DNA from: Tetmemena sp. SeJ-2015
Taxonomy: Eukaryota > Ciliophora > Spirotrichea > Sporadotrichida > Oxytrichidae
Direction of reading: 5' to 3'
DNA: 64,000 bases
Assembly: GCA_027382625.1 (NCBI GenBank)
Contig: JAJKFJ010021664.1
Span: 1-64,000 of the forward strand
Positions 50,401 to 61,373 of the stretch are shown here, piece by piece; the first letter of the stretch is position 1, and each line of letters starts with the position of its first letter. The translations under genes were made by a program, and so were the position numbers. The notes under the pieces were generated by a model. That model searched no databases, had not been told where the DNA came from, and saw only the letters and a program-made list of their open reading frames with translations.

Positions 50401-50565
50401 AAGGAGAAGCTACCTGATGAAGAAATCCTGAGACTCATCAATGAAAAGTACCAGTTCGAAGAAAGCAACAAAGATGTGAGTGTTATCTACTGCCAAGATG
50501 GAAGAGTCTTCGACCAGCCTAAGAAAGCTATCTATGGTATACAACCCAGTCAAGTCAAGTTTTGA
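44451..50565 (+). CDS. Large C2-domain protein with prion-like Q/N-rich and coiled-coil regions
   Basis: It starts MRQGAASQMKHTTHQ at 44451. An IES with pointer GCATT joins SFQHLNESGIMSQSKQPSQK in frame. The N-terminal kilobase is disordered. A C2 domain lies at about 45690-46030: NLFSSFQTYVTAEFQGKQVF, KSSSQPGKHPKWNESFNIVV, KLGDFVLITLFSKYLIQKDE, LGTCKVIIDS, then after an IES FKDSFQSTEFWVMCDDDNN. C2 domains bind phospholipid, often with calcium. An acidic stretch (about 46090-46200) follows, then several kilobases very rich in Q and N with many TAA/TAG codons. Coiled coils lie near 47590-48110 and 49000-49130. The C-terminus is KLPDEEILRLINEKYQFEES, DGRVFDQPKKAIYGIQPSQV, TGA 50563-50565. A scaffold at membranes is plausible but unproven. 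Confidence 0.68.
44648..44686. other. IES, pointer GCATT, 34 bp
   Basis: GCATT occurs at 44648-44652 and 44682-44686. Removal abolishes an in-frame TGA and links the Q-rich start to MSQSKQPSQ in one frame. Confidence 0.75.
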
Positions 50566-50791
50566 GAGTGATCATAAATTTTCTTTAAACTTTAAAGAGT
50601 AGTTAACTTTATAAAGAATTCAAACTTAAACACACTGCGAGAGGGAGTGAAGTTGTTTAATATTGCTCTTTTAAATTTAAGAATAAGGTGCTTAGTTAAT
50701 TAATTAATAATATGAGAAAGAGATTAGAGTGAGGATAAGATTTAATTAATTAAAGCGAGGTTATTTATTATCATTATTTAAGAGGAGTAAT

Positions 50792-51205
50792 ATGGTAAGA
50801 TCTCTTTAATCCCGTAATTGCTTTCGCGTAGACCAAGGGAACTCAGTCATTCGGAGGAAGAAACAACAAGACCCACACTCTGTCCAGAACCACTGGAACT
50901 CAGAGCTGGCACAAGCAAAAGAAGCGATGCGCTAAGTCCGGTCACGGAGCTGGCACCAAGCTCAGAAGATGTAAGTCGCCATTTTCCACTCTCGCTGCTC
51001 AAACTTTTGTACTCGTGAGATCTAATGTTGCGTGTAGACAACTGGGCCAAGAAAGCTATAAGGAGAAGATCTCAGGGCACTGGCAGAATGAGCTACTTGA
51101 AGCATGTGCAAAGAAGAGCAAAGAACGGTTTCAGAGAGGGCACCCAGGCCAAGTCTGTCAAGAGAAGAGCCGCCCAGAAATTTAACACTCTCTTAATTTT
51201 AATGA
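50792..51205 (+). CDS. RPL37: 60S ribosomal protein L37 (eL37) lacking most zinc-binding cysteines
   Basis: A component of the large ribosomal subunit. ATG (50792) is followed at once by a 37-nt intron, then [40 protein letters not shown] and GTKLRR. A 67-nt intron is next, then [20 protein letters not shown] and [20 protein letters not shown]. Length and order match eL37 without gaps through the central region. The family's zinc finger CxxC...CxxC is degenerate: the four positions are Ser, Thr, Cys, Ser. The end is uncertain: TGA 51203-51205 is reached only if one A is dropped at AAATTT near 51179. Otherwise the frame runs about 185 bp further to the next TGA. Confidence 0.85.
50795..50831 (+). 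other. Intron immediately after the RPL37 start codon, 37 nt
   Basis: The donor GTAAGATCTC follows ATG and the acceptor is TTTCGCGTAG. Splicing gives M-TKGTQSFG, the conserved eL37 N-terminus. Confidence 0.85.
50971..51037 (+). other. RPL37 intron 2, 67 nt
   Basis: The donor GTAAGTCGCC and acceptor TTGCGTGTAG split a tyrosine codon (T/AC). Splicing gives LRRYNWAKKA, matching the family's YNW motif. Confidence 0.88.
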
Positions 51206-51581
51206 GGAGTTTGATGCAGCTGTAATCAGTCGTTCTCAGTCACTGGTAGTCAACGCTTGCTCGCAATCCTTATTTTTATTCACCTAAATACTAAACAAAC
51301 TATCTATTTAATATATATCGAATGCCCCACCTGCACTTTGCACTCACTCTATTCTTCATACCAAGCAGGCATGGACCAAATATTGATTGAGAGTGTCTGA
51401 ATTTTAAGTTTTATTTTTGGAAAAATAATTGCACAGCATTAATAGACAGTCTTAAATATAGATTGCGTCACTTAGAATCGTAACTACTTGAAAATTCTCA
51501 AAATCTAGTGACTCCTAAAGATACAAGCATCTCAGAAGGGGATTACCTACTTCAGAAGGCCCTAAGCCATACCTCCAGCAG

Positions 51582-52955
51582 TCAATTAAATTTCGATAAT
51601 ATGGATTTACTTCTTCTAAAAATATAGTGATTGTTAGCGAGGTTGTTTACGAGACCACCAAGCTTAGATTTACCTTAGTTGATGAGATTGGCCATCTGAC
51701 CTTCAATTCTCTTCTTGATGTCGTCAAAGAAATTTCTCTCAGCTTCACTCAAGTCAGCATAAGAGAGAGCACCTACTTAAGCGGCTGCTGCTGCGGGCTC
51801 TGCGGCGGGCTCTGAAGTATCTAATAAATATACAATAAAATAGATATATTATAGCAACTGAAGATTCATTATCAACAGCAGGGGCGGGGGCGGGAGCAGC
51901 CTATTTCTTCTTTCCACCAAGGGCAGAATTGATTTGATCTTCAACCTTGCCTTTCACATCTTCGACAGTTGCCTTCAGTTTGCTCTCAACTTGTCCCTTG
52001 GCTAAATAACGAATTATGCTTTGTTGTAGAGACCCATTGCTTTTTTCTAAAGCTGCCTCATGATGTCGTCAAAATCGAAACCGGTACTAGCCTGAGCGAG
52101 GAGGTGAGCTCTCACTGCCTGGTCAATATCGTCATTGCTAATTTGAGCTGCGAGTTGTTGCAATTCAAAACAAAATAGATGATATTGGCAATTCTTCATC
52201 AGTGAGATCCTATCCTAAGTTGTCTAAGTCATCGTAATCTTCTAATTCTCCCTACTGTGCTCTGACCAACTTAGTCTCGAGGTCGTCGAAAATGGCCTCG
52301 CTTTGAGCTCTCAAGTAGGATGAGATCTCTGCGTTCATAAGCTCGTGGATGGAGGCAGCCTCTGAACTAGTTTGAGCTTCCTTCTTTCTAGAGAAGATGT
52401 TCAAACATTTAAACTCTTAAGCAGTGAGTTTTCATGTATATTTAAAGTTCTTGATCTTCTCCCAGAGAGATTCACTGATGGCTGCATCTACTTCCGCAAG
52501 AGCTTCTCCTTGGATGCCCTTAGAGATTCTAGCTTGAGCGAGTGCGGAAATGAAGTCCTTGTTGCCAGAGGACAACTGAGCAAGGATGTATTCTGCAATA
52601 TCTCCATCTAACTTGGCTGCAGACACCTCACTGAATCCAATAAGGTTCTTTCTCACATTCAAATATAGACATTATTAAGGATTGATCCTCCGACCTTTTA
52701 GGCAATGGGGCCAACTCTCTTCTGAAGCTCTCTCATGAAGTCGAATGCAATTTTATCTGCTGCTTGATCTCTGAGTTGAGCATAGAATTGTCCCTCACCT
52801 CCGTAAAGAGTTGCGGCCACAGTTTGCACCAGCATCTAGTCTTGCTGAGCCTGTAGGTTTGCTCGCAGTAGTGCAGATGATCTGGTTTGTGCGCAAGTGA
52901 CTACTGAGACAAGTGCGGCAACGGAGAGGATGAATGTGGAAGTGGGTCTTCTCAT
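51582..52955 (-). CDS. Secreted helix-rich protein with A/E-rich tail, unknown family
   Basis: It starts MRRPTSTFILSVAALVSVVT at 52955 with CAQ, a clear signal peptide and likely cleavage site. Amphipathic helices follow: LQAQQDQMLVQTVAATLYGG, DKIAFDFMRELQKRVGPIAQ, AEYILAQLSSGNKDFISALA, AVRAHLLAQASTGFDFDDIM. The two latter share a D-I-x-ILAQ-x-S/A-x-G-x-x-F pattern and may be an internal repeat. Then come LKATVEDVKGKVEDQINSAL, an Ala/Pro/Glu-rich linker (APAPAPAVDNE; SEPAAEPAAAAAQ) and YADLSEAERNFFDDIKKRIE. The proposed TGA is at 51584-51582. Four IESs or introns interrupt it, three with clean pointers (ACATT, GCAATTC, GCT). Codon use is GC-richer than its neighbours, suggesting high expression. 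An extrusome or extracellular role is possible. Confidence 0.7.
52011..52030. other. IES, pointer GCT, 17 bp
   Basis: GCT occurs at 52011-52013 and 52028-52030. Deletion on the minus strand gives MGLYNKAKGQVESKLKATV. The short pointer makes it less certain alone, but the protein join is clean. Confidence 0.78.
52160..52194. other. IES, pointer GCAATTC, 28 bp
   Basis: GCAATTC occurs at 52160-52166 and 52188-52194. Deletion on the minus strand removes a TGA and gives DLTDEELQQLAAQISNDDI in frame. Confidence 0.9.
52655..52673. other. IES, pointer ACATT, 14 bp
   Basis: ACATT occurs at 52655-52659 and 52669-52673. Deleting 14 bp on the minus strand removes TGA and gives KVGGSILNNVRKNLIGFSE. Confidence 0.85.
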
Positions 52956-53197
52956 GCTTGATTTATATCTTAAGGTGATTGGGGCTAACGTTTACAAATT
53001 AAAATTTAATTGTGATTAAACACAAGAGCCGCAAGTTTAAATACTCCAAAAACTAACGAATATAATTTAATATCGTTCTGAAGAACTCATCAAGCACTTT
53101 CATTCTGATTCTCGTCACTATTATCGAAGATATCTTTCTTCTAAATCAATATTACAGGACAAAGAGAAATAGAAATTAATCTGAAAACTAAATCGTT

Positions 53198-54688
53198 TCA
53201 TATTCTGCTAGAACTCTCGGAGTGGGTATCAGTTATGTTGTCCACAAAGTGATGGTCAAAGGAAATAGGAGTGTGAATCTCCTCCACCAAGGAGAATCTC
53301 ACTTTGTTCTTCTTCCTCCTGTGCTTTTGTTCGCTCACATGGCTAAATAAGGCTATTATCAGTCCTGGCACAGAAGCAAGCTTTGTCTCTAGGTTTGGAT
53401 TCTTGCTCACAAAAATACTCTTCTATTAAGATAAAAATTGTTCACAACCTCTGGGAAATCTTTGATGAAAATGGATTTGCACGCATTCAGTATATTCTCA
53501 GATAGCTCTGCCTTGTAGCTAGTAGATATTCTAGGGGAGCTTAGGAGAAAACGAGCTTGAGAAGCAGCTGAAGAAGGCATCTGAAGTTGGTCTGCCCCCA
53601 TGAAACTGTCGATTGAGCCTCTTCCTATCCCCTGTAGCTTGGACTCTTCTTGAGTCATCTCGCTTTCTCTTTAAGATGGCATATTCAAGTTGCTTTGCTC
53701 AACTTGAGGAGTCCTATCCTCTTATCAAAATATAATTTCATTTGAATAAATTAACCTCAGATGGGAAAGAGCTGCCAGTATTTGGAATTGAATCGATCTG
53801 GCTATTTGATTTGATTTCTTCAACCTGCCCAAATCTATTCCCATCGTCCTCTGAGTCCTAAGAACTCTCATACTCATCAACTTAAAATTAATCAACGTCT
53901 TTTGAAAGAGAGGGGAAGTACTTCACGAGTACATCTACTACATTTGCAGCGGAGATCTTCAAGATGACTTCTTCTTCACACCTCCTCATAAGGTCCATTA
54001 CTTAGAATTCCTGAGCCAGATAGTACAGCTCAATTAAAAAGAATATTTATTTAAATGGCTCAATTGTGTCTAGTATATCTTCTGGTACGTCCATTTCCCC
54101 AGAGTATATCCAAATCAAAAGCTTCTCAAACGTCTTGTGGTTTTTCTAAAAGAGTTACTCTAATTTAAAGTTACCTGCGATATTTTGATATCTTGAGTGT
54201 CAGACTTGATTATTTGTGCGAACTTTGAGGATCTAGCAGTCAGGATGCATTTATGCGATGTGAAAGTCTTGTACTTTAAGCTCAAGGAGATATCTGAGCA
54301 GTGGCCCTCCTCCAGGATAGAACGTAGTGCAGGCTTGAGAGAGTTGTTAGGCGCATTAAATAAAAAGCTTATAGAGATAGTTAAATAAATTGTGGAACTC
54401 AGGAGTGTGACTGACTTTAATTACGCAAGGTGTGGTGAGTATTTTATGTGGGTTGACTTCCTTTAGGCGCTGGGGTTCAATGTAGAGCTTGAGGGTATTA
54501 GAAGGTAAGCCAACCATTCCGCAGAACTCATTCACATAGGATTGAAAGCTCCTGCCGCTCTTACTCATAGTCAGGCTCTTAGTAGAGCCCTTTAGCATCA
54601 GGATCTGCTTAGCCGGACTTTGATAGAGATCTTCTTCAGCCTCGAATACCATGTCTAGTGGAGTGTCTGATTGTGTGTGCCGCAACAT
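53198..54688 (-). CDS. BTB/POZ domain protein
   Basis: It starts MLRHTQSDTPLDMVFEAEED at 54688. A small N-terminal domain reads SLTMSKSGRSFQSYVNEFCG, then PSNTLKLYIEPQRLKEVNP. The BTB fold follows: NNSLKPALRSILEEGHCSDI, SLSLKYKTFTSHKCILTARS, SKFAQIIKSDTQDIKIS, KTFEKLLIWIYSGEMDVPED and LYYLAQEFQVMDLMRRCEEE (to about 53950). A D/E/S-rich linker and QGIGRGSIDSFMGADQLQMP come next. A C-terminal hydrophobic stretch VPGLIIALFSHV is followed by KHRRKKNKVRFSLVEEIH. The stop TGA is at 53200-53198. BTB proteins dimerise and often act as CUL3 adaptors; the ending could be a tail anchor but is short. AT-rich IES candidates lie at 54040-54060, 54145-54180, 53725-53755 and 53420-53440. Confidence 0.75.
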
Positions 54689-54830
54689 TTAAATTAAAAT
54701 GCAATATCATTATGTATGCTATTATAATTTAGCTTTTTGATGGAATTATAATTAAATATTAGTGCTGGTAATATATTTACTCAGATTGTGCTGCTAAATT
54801 TTATTTGAATATAATTGTTGCTGCTTTAAA

Positions 54831-57800
54831 ATGTCAACTGTCTGTAAAAGTCTCGTCAAACATATCGCCAAGCTCTTTCTAATTGTGGTTGAGTCAGATA
54901 AAAAGGTAACTCCTACTATCAACAAATTATTGCAAATATTGAATATAACTTTCAAAATTCTAAAATATGAGACTCATTCGAATTATAGTGTGAAATAAGG
55001 AAGGAAGTGCTGTGTGAAGTAAGTGATTTCTTCCCTGAGGATTACTTTCTGTACTTGCGAATGACTTACTCAAGCGCCTCAGCTCTCACAGCAAACCCTA
55101 CTTCAACAAGTTTGACTGCAGAGGCACTTAGTGACTTCTTAGTGAGGAACGATGTGCTTTCAAACAAGAATGAGATTGCAAAGTTCCTAGCTTTCTAAGG
55201 GACTAAGAGATCCTCCAAATTAAGTTACACCGAATTCCTAGATATGGTTCTTCCACTCCAGAGAATTAAACTCAGAGAAAAAGTTCTCGCTAGATAAGTT
55301 TAGTAATTAAATTCGTATTCATTTAAAAGCCAGAAGGAGAGATTAAAGTGACACCAGCAGTGTGAATCAGTTCTCAGATTCTTCAAGCCTCAAGATTGAG
55401 AAAAAGCAAAAGCAGTCTAAGCTAGACTTTGCATTTACTCAGGTCATAGAGCAAGAACTCAATCTGTTTCGACTGGTTGAAATAATTAGAGCCAAGATAT
55501 TCTCTTTTCTATTAGTTTATGGATTCTTTCTCTAGTAAGAGTCAAGGCGTAAGCAATAACAAGCTGAACTTAATAGCTGCTTTTCAAAGCATCGACGTTA
55601 AGGGGAGGGGACAAGTGAGCAGGAAGGAATTACTAAGATTCATGAACAAGAATGCCTCTAATTTCAGATTCACTAACGAAGATCTAACTGTTCTTTTCAA
55701 GAGACTTCAGGTTAAGAACTGCTATTATATTTTGAAGACTAATTTTTCATTTGATAAAACGAGCAAGAAGAGAAATAGAACATTTAGTCTTCTAGTGCTC
55801 AGATGATCACCACTTACAGTAGTAATAAAATGCAAATGATTTCAAAGGACGAGGTGAAGTATATCAGCTACCTGCAATTCCTAAACATGCTACTCCCTGT
55901 CATGGAGAATATATTATTCCATTTAAAATGAGAAAGATGATACTAAGTCTAGCAAGGCAAGTGACTATCAGACTGAAGCTCCACCACACCAATATCAGAG
56001 CAAGTCAAATTTAAACTAGATGAGCAAGGACAAAATATCAATTTACAAAAGTGTCAGATCCAGTATAAAATGCCAATACCTTACTTATTTATTGAATGAA
56101 GTATGATAAGGAATGAAAATTACACAACTCAAGACACTTGCTATTTATTAATTCTTAGCATCATGAAGTTACAGCAGACACTAGGGTTACTTAGTAATCC
56201 TATAAATCTTAACAAAGATAAAGATCTTCAGCAAAACTATGATTAATTTTCACTTTATAATTTGATCAGCTTAACTTACGAGTCACACCAAGACGAGGAA
56301 TAATAATCAGCTCACCAAGCAATCTATAATTTACTTATTAAAATGCTTGTTTATCTGATAATGAGCAAGATGTAGAGTTACTACCACATGATACTAAATA
56401 GCAAACTAAGACTCTCTCACGTTACTATACATTTATTTAATGCAGTTATAAATTAAGAGTTAATTTAAAGATTTAAATTAGCGATAATAAGTGCGCAATT
56501 CCTATAATGGAGGATTATAGAGAACAGCTAAAAACTAATCAATACTTTTAAATTTATAATCATTTTTTATAAATATTTATGATATAAAACTATTTTATAA
56601 AGTTCATTTACAAATACCACATTTATCTTCTCTTAGTTAATTTAAAATTGGCAATTTTAAGGGATTTAATCAGTAGTGACATTTTAAAGACAACTAAAAC
56701 AATCAGATCATTAAGCAAATCTATAAAACTAAAGCTTTATTTCGCCATAACAAAATCACAAGTCTGCCTCCAAATTTTCATAAGCCTCAAGCAGTCTCTA
56801 TGAGAACACTCTTCAAAATACTCCATCTCCTAATAAAAAGATAAACCATCAAGCTACCAACTCAAAGCCAGAAACTTACCTACACACCACAGAATCTAAA
56901 GTAAACTCATCCTAAAGAAACAGAAAAGCCAACCAGTCTCAAACCAATATCTACAAGTCTCTTTTCACAGATGCCAAATAGCAATCTTCAACTGCCAATA
57001 TTTAGAACTACACAAAATATAGCTCAGATGTTAATATAGTTATAACTATAAATGAAATTAATTTTTGAGATCTGCCAGCGGACTTTGATCAAGAGAAGTA
57101 CGATTTATATCACTAATTGAGGAGGGGATATGTCTCGCCCATGAAAGGAGTTGAAGAAGATGTGTTCGTACAAATTCTAAAAGAGCAACTCAAGCTAGAG
57201 AGCGAGTTGGAGGAAGTAAAAGAGCAACTGATTCTCTACTGCCAAGACTTCAACTCAGTTTAAAAGTCTTAGAGTTATTTTTAAGTTCAGGCTTTTAGAA
57301 TATTCGTGCCCATGAACATGAAGGTATCCAAGAGCATAAATGTGTACAACGTGATCTAAGCATTCAAACAATTTGGGATATCTCTCACCCTCATCGAAGC
57401 TAACTTGATGATGAAGAGATTCGATCCGAACAGAGATGGCTAACTGACATACACAGATATCTGTGATGTGTTCAGACCAAGGAACGTTTTAATTTTTATT
57501 TAGCTTGCAAAAGAGTTTGATCTCAGAATGCCCTATGACCATTAACTCTCCAACTCACTTTCGGACTAAGCAGTTTCAAGAATCACAAAGGTATTCTAGA
57601 CCCTAGTTAAGGTTGAGAATAACATCGAGCTAATTAAATAATCTGATCATGTTATTCTTTAAGTTTGCTAATATTTTTATTTGAATGAAGAAGCAATTGT
57701 CCAAGCGGCCTAACTTTGACTTAGAAAGCGCATTCCTGGTTCTAAATAAAGATGGGTATGAGAAGGTTTCAGAGGATGATCTCTAAACTATTTTGAAAGT

Positions 57801-57999
57801 GCATGGACTAATAACTTTCCCAAAGCAAGCTAATGTGCTCTTCACTCGCTACGATAAAGACAAGGATGGCCTCATCAATGTCCAAGATTAATTTAATTAG
57901 ATTTCACCAGAGAACTCAAGCCTTACAAGAAGAAATGACGATTATTATTATTCAACTATCTGTAAAGAAACAGTTATATGTTTGCTAAAGCTTAATTGA
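54831..57999 (+). CDS. Large multi-EF-hand protein
   Basis: It starts MSTVCKSLVKHIAKLFLIVV at 54831; the likely stop is TGA 57997-57999. Repeating EF-hand-like units are visible: EVSDFFPEDYFLYLRMTYSS with YTEFLDMVLPLQ, LNLIAAFQSIDVKGRGQVSR then KELLRFMNKN, YISYLQFLNMLLPVMENILF, VIQAFKQFGISLTLIEANLM then KRFDPNRDGQLTYTDICDVF (about 57330-57470), and FLVLNKDGYEKVSEDDLQTI then TRYDKDKDGLINVQDQFNQI (about 57735-57900). DPNRDGQLTYTD and DKDKDGLINVQD have full calcium-binding loops; others are degenerate. This layout is common in ciliate cytoskeletal EF-hand proteins. AT-rich tracts at 56470-56650 and 57640-57680 look like IESs, and an intron or IES follows ESDKK near 54905. It might be split into two genes near 56106. 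Confidence 0.68.
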
Positions 58000-58162
58000 T
58001 TTAATAATTATTCCTCAAACTTACTTACCAATCATTAATTCACCAGCTTATTTTACTGAAAATGAAAGAGCTCAATTAAATATTTACATTAAAGGTTTAA
58101 AGGAGGAATACTATGTTTCAATTTTTACATTATTAATAACTAATTTAAAGATAATTCTTCAA

Positions 58163-59695
58163 ATGGGCAGACCCAAGACAGTTGTGAGCAAGCACACTAA
58201 AGAGCAGCAAGCTCTCTACGGAAAGAACTATGATGTGAACCCTGAGGAATACTCCTCCATCCTCTCAGGCAACTACAATAAGAAGCCCAACTTCCACAAA
58301 TCCATCAGAGGCAGAGCGCCTGAGCTGCTCGTACCTCCTCCTGATATCCCAGTTAGCGAGCTATCCATAAGAGATATCTACAGGGATCAAACTGACAAGC
58401 GCAAGAACAGTCAGTTTGATATGGCTAATCTCAATTAGAAATTCAGTAAACTCTAACGTAATCTAGAGGCTGATGACAACTACGGCTCAACTATTTCTAA
58501 TGCAGATTCAAAAAAGAAAACCTTCGACGACTATGACAACGACGAAGATGATATGGATGAAGACAAGAAAAAATTATCTAGGGACTTCGACTAGGGAAGT
58601 TACCTCTCCTACAACACTGAAATGCAACAAGAACCAGATGCTAGAATCCCAGATGACGCTGAGATTGAAAAATGCTTGGACTAGTATGTCTATGATGATG
58701 TCATGAAGAGTCCAGTCTTGCCTCATAATAGGAGAAATCGCTTCTACAGACCTCAGCAGATTCAGAAACAGCAATTCAAGGAGTTCACACAGATGTACAG
58801 AAACTCTAATGAATATAAAGAGTGGCTGGAATACATCAATGACAATAAAGCAAACAAGCCTGCAGTTTGTCTCACCTGTTGGTAATTTGTGAGTGATTAG
58901 TAAAGGAATATGCATTTGGCATATGGTCATGTCACAATTGAGAGAAACACAATTTCAAGTGAGGCTAGATTTGTGCATTATGCAAAAGTATGGAAGAAGT
59001 TGACTTGGGATGACATCGTATTCATCTTTGCTCCTCAAGTTGGAGAGCACTTCGATAGAAGGAATATTTAAATCATTAACTTGCTCTCCCATGATATGAA
59101 GTCTTGCAGAGAGAATAAGGGAAACATCAAAGGCTAGCCCCCTTATCTATCAGCTCCTTTAGTGCCTTTCAACATGGTACCTCCAAGTATAAGTCCTCTC
59201 GCTCTCATTCAAAGGATAGATCATGAAAAGAAAATTCAGGCAATAGCTCATCAAGAGCTTTTAGCAATAGAGGAAGATAAAGATGGAGACAATTTTGCAG
59301 AGAGATCCAAACTCAAATTCGGAGAGTTTGTGAAGGAGGGATATACAAATGATAATCGCAAGGCACTTTGTAGAGTAATATAATAGATGCAGATGGATTT
59401 ACACTACGTTATGAAGGCGCAAGATGATATGATTCATAAATTGAATTTGATGCTTATCAAGAAAGGAAAGATCGAATATAAGTGCCCTGCCTATGAGAAA
59501 GATACAATAGGCTAGATTATGGGACAGGCTATTGGCCAGTAAAGAGGAGTCAACAGAGAAGATCTACTTGCTAATTAAATGAATCCACCCAAGGGTAGTC
59601 TACGCTTATAAAGGAGACTTCAAAGAGAGGCAGAAATGAAAGCAGCGCAACTTGCTTCAAGTGTTGGGAGAAATGGAAATGCAACAGATATTTGA
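58163..59695 (+). CDS. CLxCW-finger protein, paralogue 1
   Basis: An uninterrupted frame of 510 codons with TAA/TAG as Gln, from ATG 58163 to TGA 59693-59695, with no IES or intron. The N-terminal half is polar (MGRPKTVVSKHTKEQQALYG; ELLVPPPDIPVSELSIRDIY), then acidic (DDYDNDEDDMDEDKKK). A C2H2-like finger at about 58865-58930 reads CLTCWQFVSDQQRNMHLAYG followed by H: C-x2-C-x11-H-x4-H. After it come ARFVHYAKVWKKLTWDDIVF and the motif QPPYLSAPLVPFNMVPP (about 59140), then a helical C-terminus. It shares the finger with the next two genes. I do not know the family. Nucleic acid or protein binding through zinc is possible but unproven. Confidence 0.8.
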
Positions 59696-59811
59696 TAATT
59701 TACTTATATTTAATTAAATTATTTAAATTACTATCTTAATAATTTAATTTTGTTTAATTTGATCAAATTAAGTTAATTTATAATTAGTATAATATTTATT
59801 TATATCTTTGA

Positions 59812-61224
59812 ATGAAAGTGTTGCCAAATTACATTCCCTCTCAGCAGGAGATTAATCAAAGTCAGTCTGCTTTAGACCAAAGATCAACTCAATATTGCTA
59901 AATTCATTTTTATTTATTTATCCGTTTAATTAATTAATTATATAATTACAAAAGTATAATAAAATTATAATTGCTGCAATACTTCAACCAACCTGAGGAT
60001 TTAGAGCGACTCCCAAACTTCAACATCAGTTACCCCTTTGTGGACAAGGACTACAAACCAGAACAAAAATTTATCTTAAACCAATAGCTAGCACTGCGAC
60101 AGCAGAATGACAAATAAATTTAAAATAGTGATAGTCCATAGTCTAGTTTGCCAGGTGCAGACTATGGAGCCGACTCTTCCAGGAACACTGAAATCTAAAA
60201 CTGCTATAAAGAGTAAACTGAGATGACTCATGAGATGCAACTTGAAGATTACTTAGAGAACTCAGCAATGAGGGAGGTTGTGGATCCTCAGTTTAATGGA
60301 GTATATTATGACTAGAAACCTGCTTACAGATCCCAAAGGGAAGACACTGTCAAGATTGGGTCTGAAGAATTCAACCACTTCATAGCAAGACTGGAACAGA
60401 TAATGTAGAGGAGAGTGGGCAACCACTATGTGTGCTTGCTTTGTTGGAAGTTTGTGAACCTCATGCAATAGAAACAGCACTAGAGAGTGGGTCACTAATG
60501 TGCGAAAGAATGCTCAATCAGAGATGCTCAGAGCTTTCTGCAGGTTGCGAGAACTTTTGGAAAGATTTCTCTTAATGGATGTGTGCAGAGATTTGGACCG
60601 TATGAGAGGAATAACTTTGCAAAGCAGTACAGAAGCAGGAGTGGCCAGCCCACCAAGGACTTCTACAAAAACTAAATAAACATGCATGAAAAGGGCAAGC
60701 CTCCTTATCTCTCGGCTCCTTTAACCCCATTAAATATGATTCCCTACAACCATCAATCTACTATTGCAACAATTATAAAAGTAAATTCAATTATTTATTT
60801 ATTAAGTAATATTTTCATTTTACTTTATTTGAGCAATATAAGTGGGTTGAGTTAAATAAATCCGTCTGTAGATTTCCAGAATCACCTCCTCCGTTAAGGA
60901 TTAGTAGATTCTTCAGGTAATAAATTGCAGGCTGATTGTTCCAATCCACTGATCCAGGAGAGAAAGAAACTGATTTTAAAACTAATAAATAAAACTTACA
61001 ATAGACTAAATGAGGCAGATAATATGCTCCTGGATATGCTACACAAAGTTAAGCTGCTGAGTATTAAAGATGAAATTTAAAATTATGAGCAAGTAAATCC
61101 AACTGAAAGTCTGATTGCTTTCATGCAGATCAAACAGAGCTAGATTCAAATGATTAAAGACTTATTTAATGGACTTAATGAGGACAACAACAATAATAAC
61201 AATCAATAATCTATAAACATTTGA
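59812..61224 (+). CDS. CLxCW-finger protein, paralogue 2
   Basis: It starts MKVLPNYIPSQQEINQSQSA 116 bp after paralogue 1 and ends at TGA 61222-61224. An IES with pointer CAATA sits near the start. The finger at about 60440-60500 reads CLLCWKFVNLMQQKQHQRVG then H (same C-x2-C-x11-H-x4-H spacing). SFLQVARTFGKISLNGCVQR and KPPYLSAPLTPLNMIPY follow, the latter nearly identical to paralogue 1. The stretch 60780-60850 is AT-rich and probably a second IES. The C-terminus is helical (ERKKLILKLINKTYNRLNEA) and ends in an N-run. Function unknown. Confidence 0.75.
59890..59981. other. IES, pointer CAATA, 87 bp
   Basis: CAATA occurs at 59890-59894 and 59977-59981. The insert is AT-rich with alternating ATTAATTAATT. 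It keeps the frame (87 bp), but deletion gives QRSTQYFNQPEDLERLPNFN, a far more natural join. Confidence 0.78.
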
Positions 61225-61373
61225 GAAATAAATCCTTAAATTAAAGTTAAAGACTAAATCATAAATATTTTTATATTTATCATATAAAATTAAACTCATC
61301 TTAGTTTTCCAAATATTCATCAGAGCACAATTACAATTTTTAGTTTTATAATTAAATTAGTTTAGATTTATAA

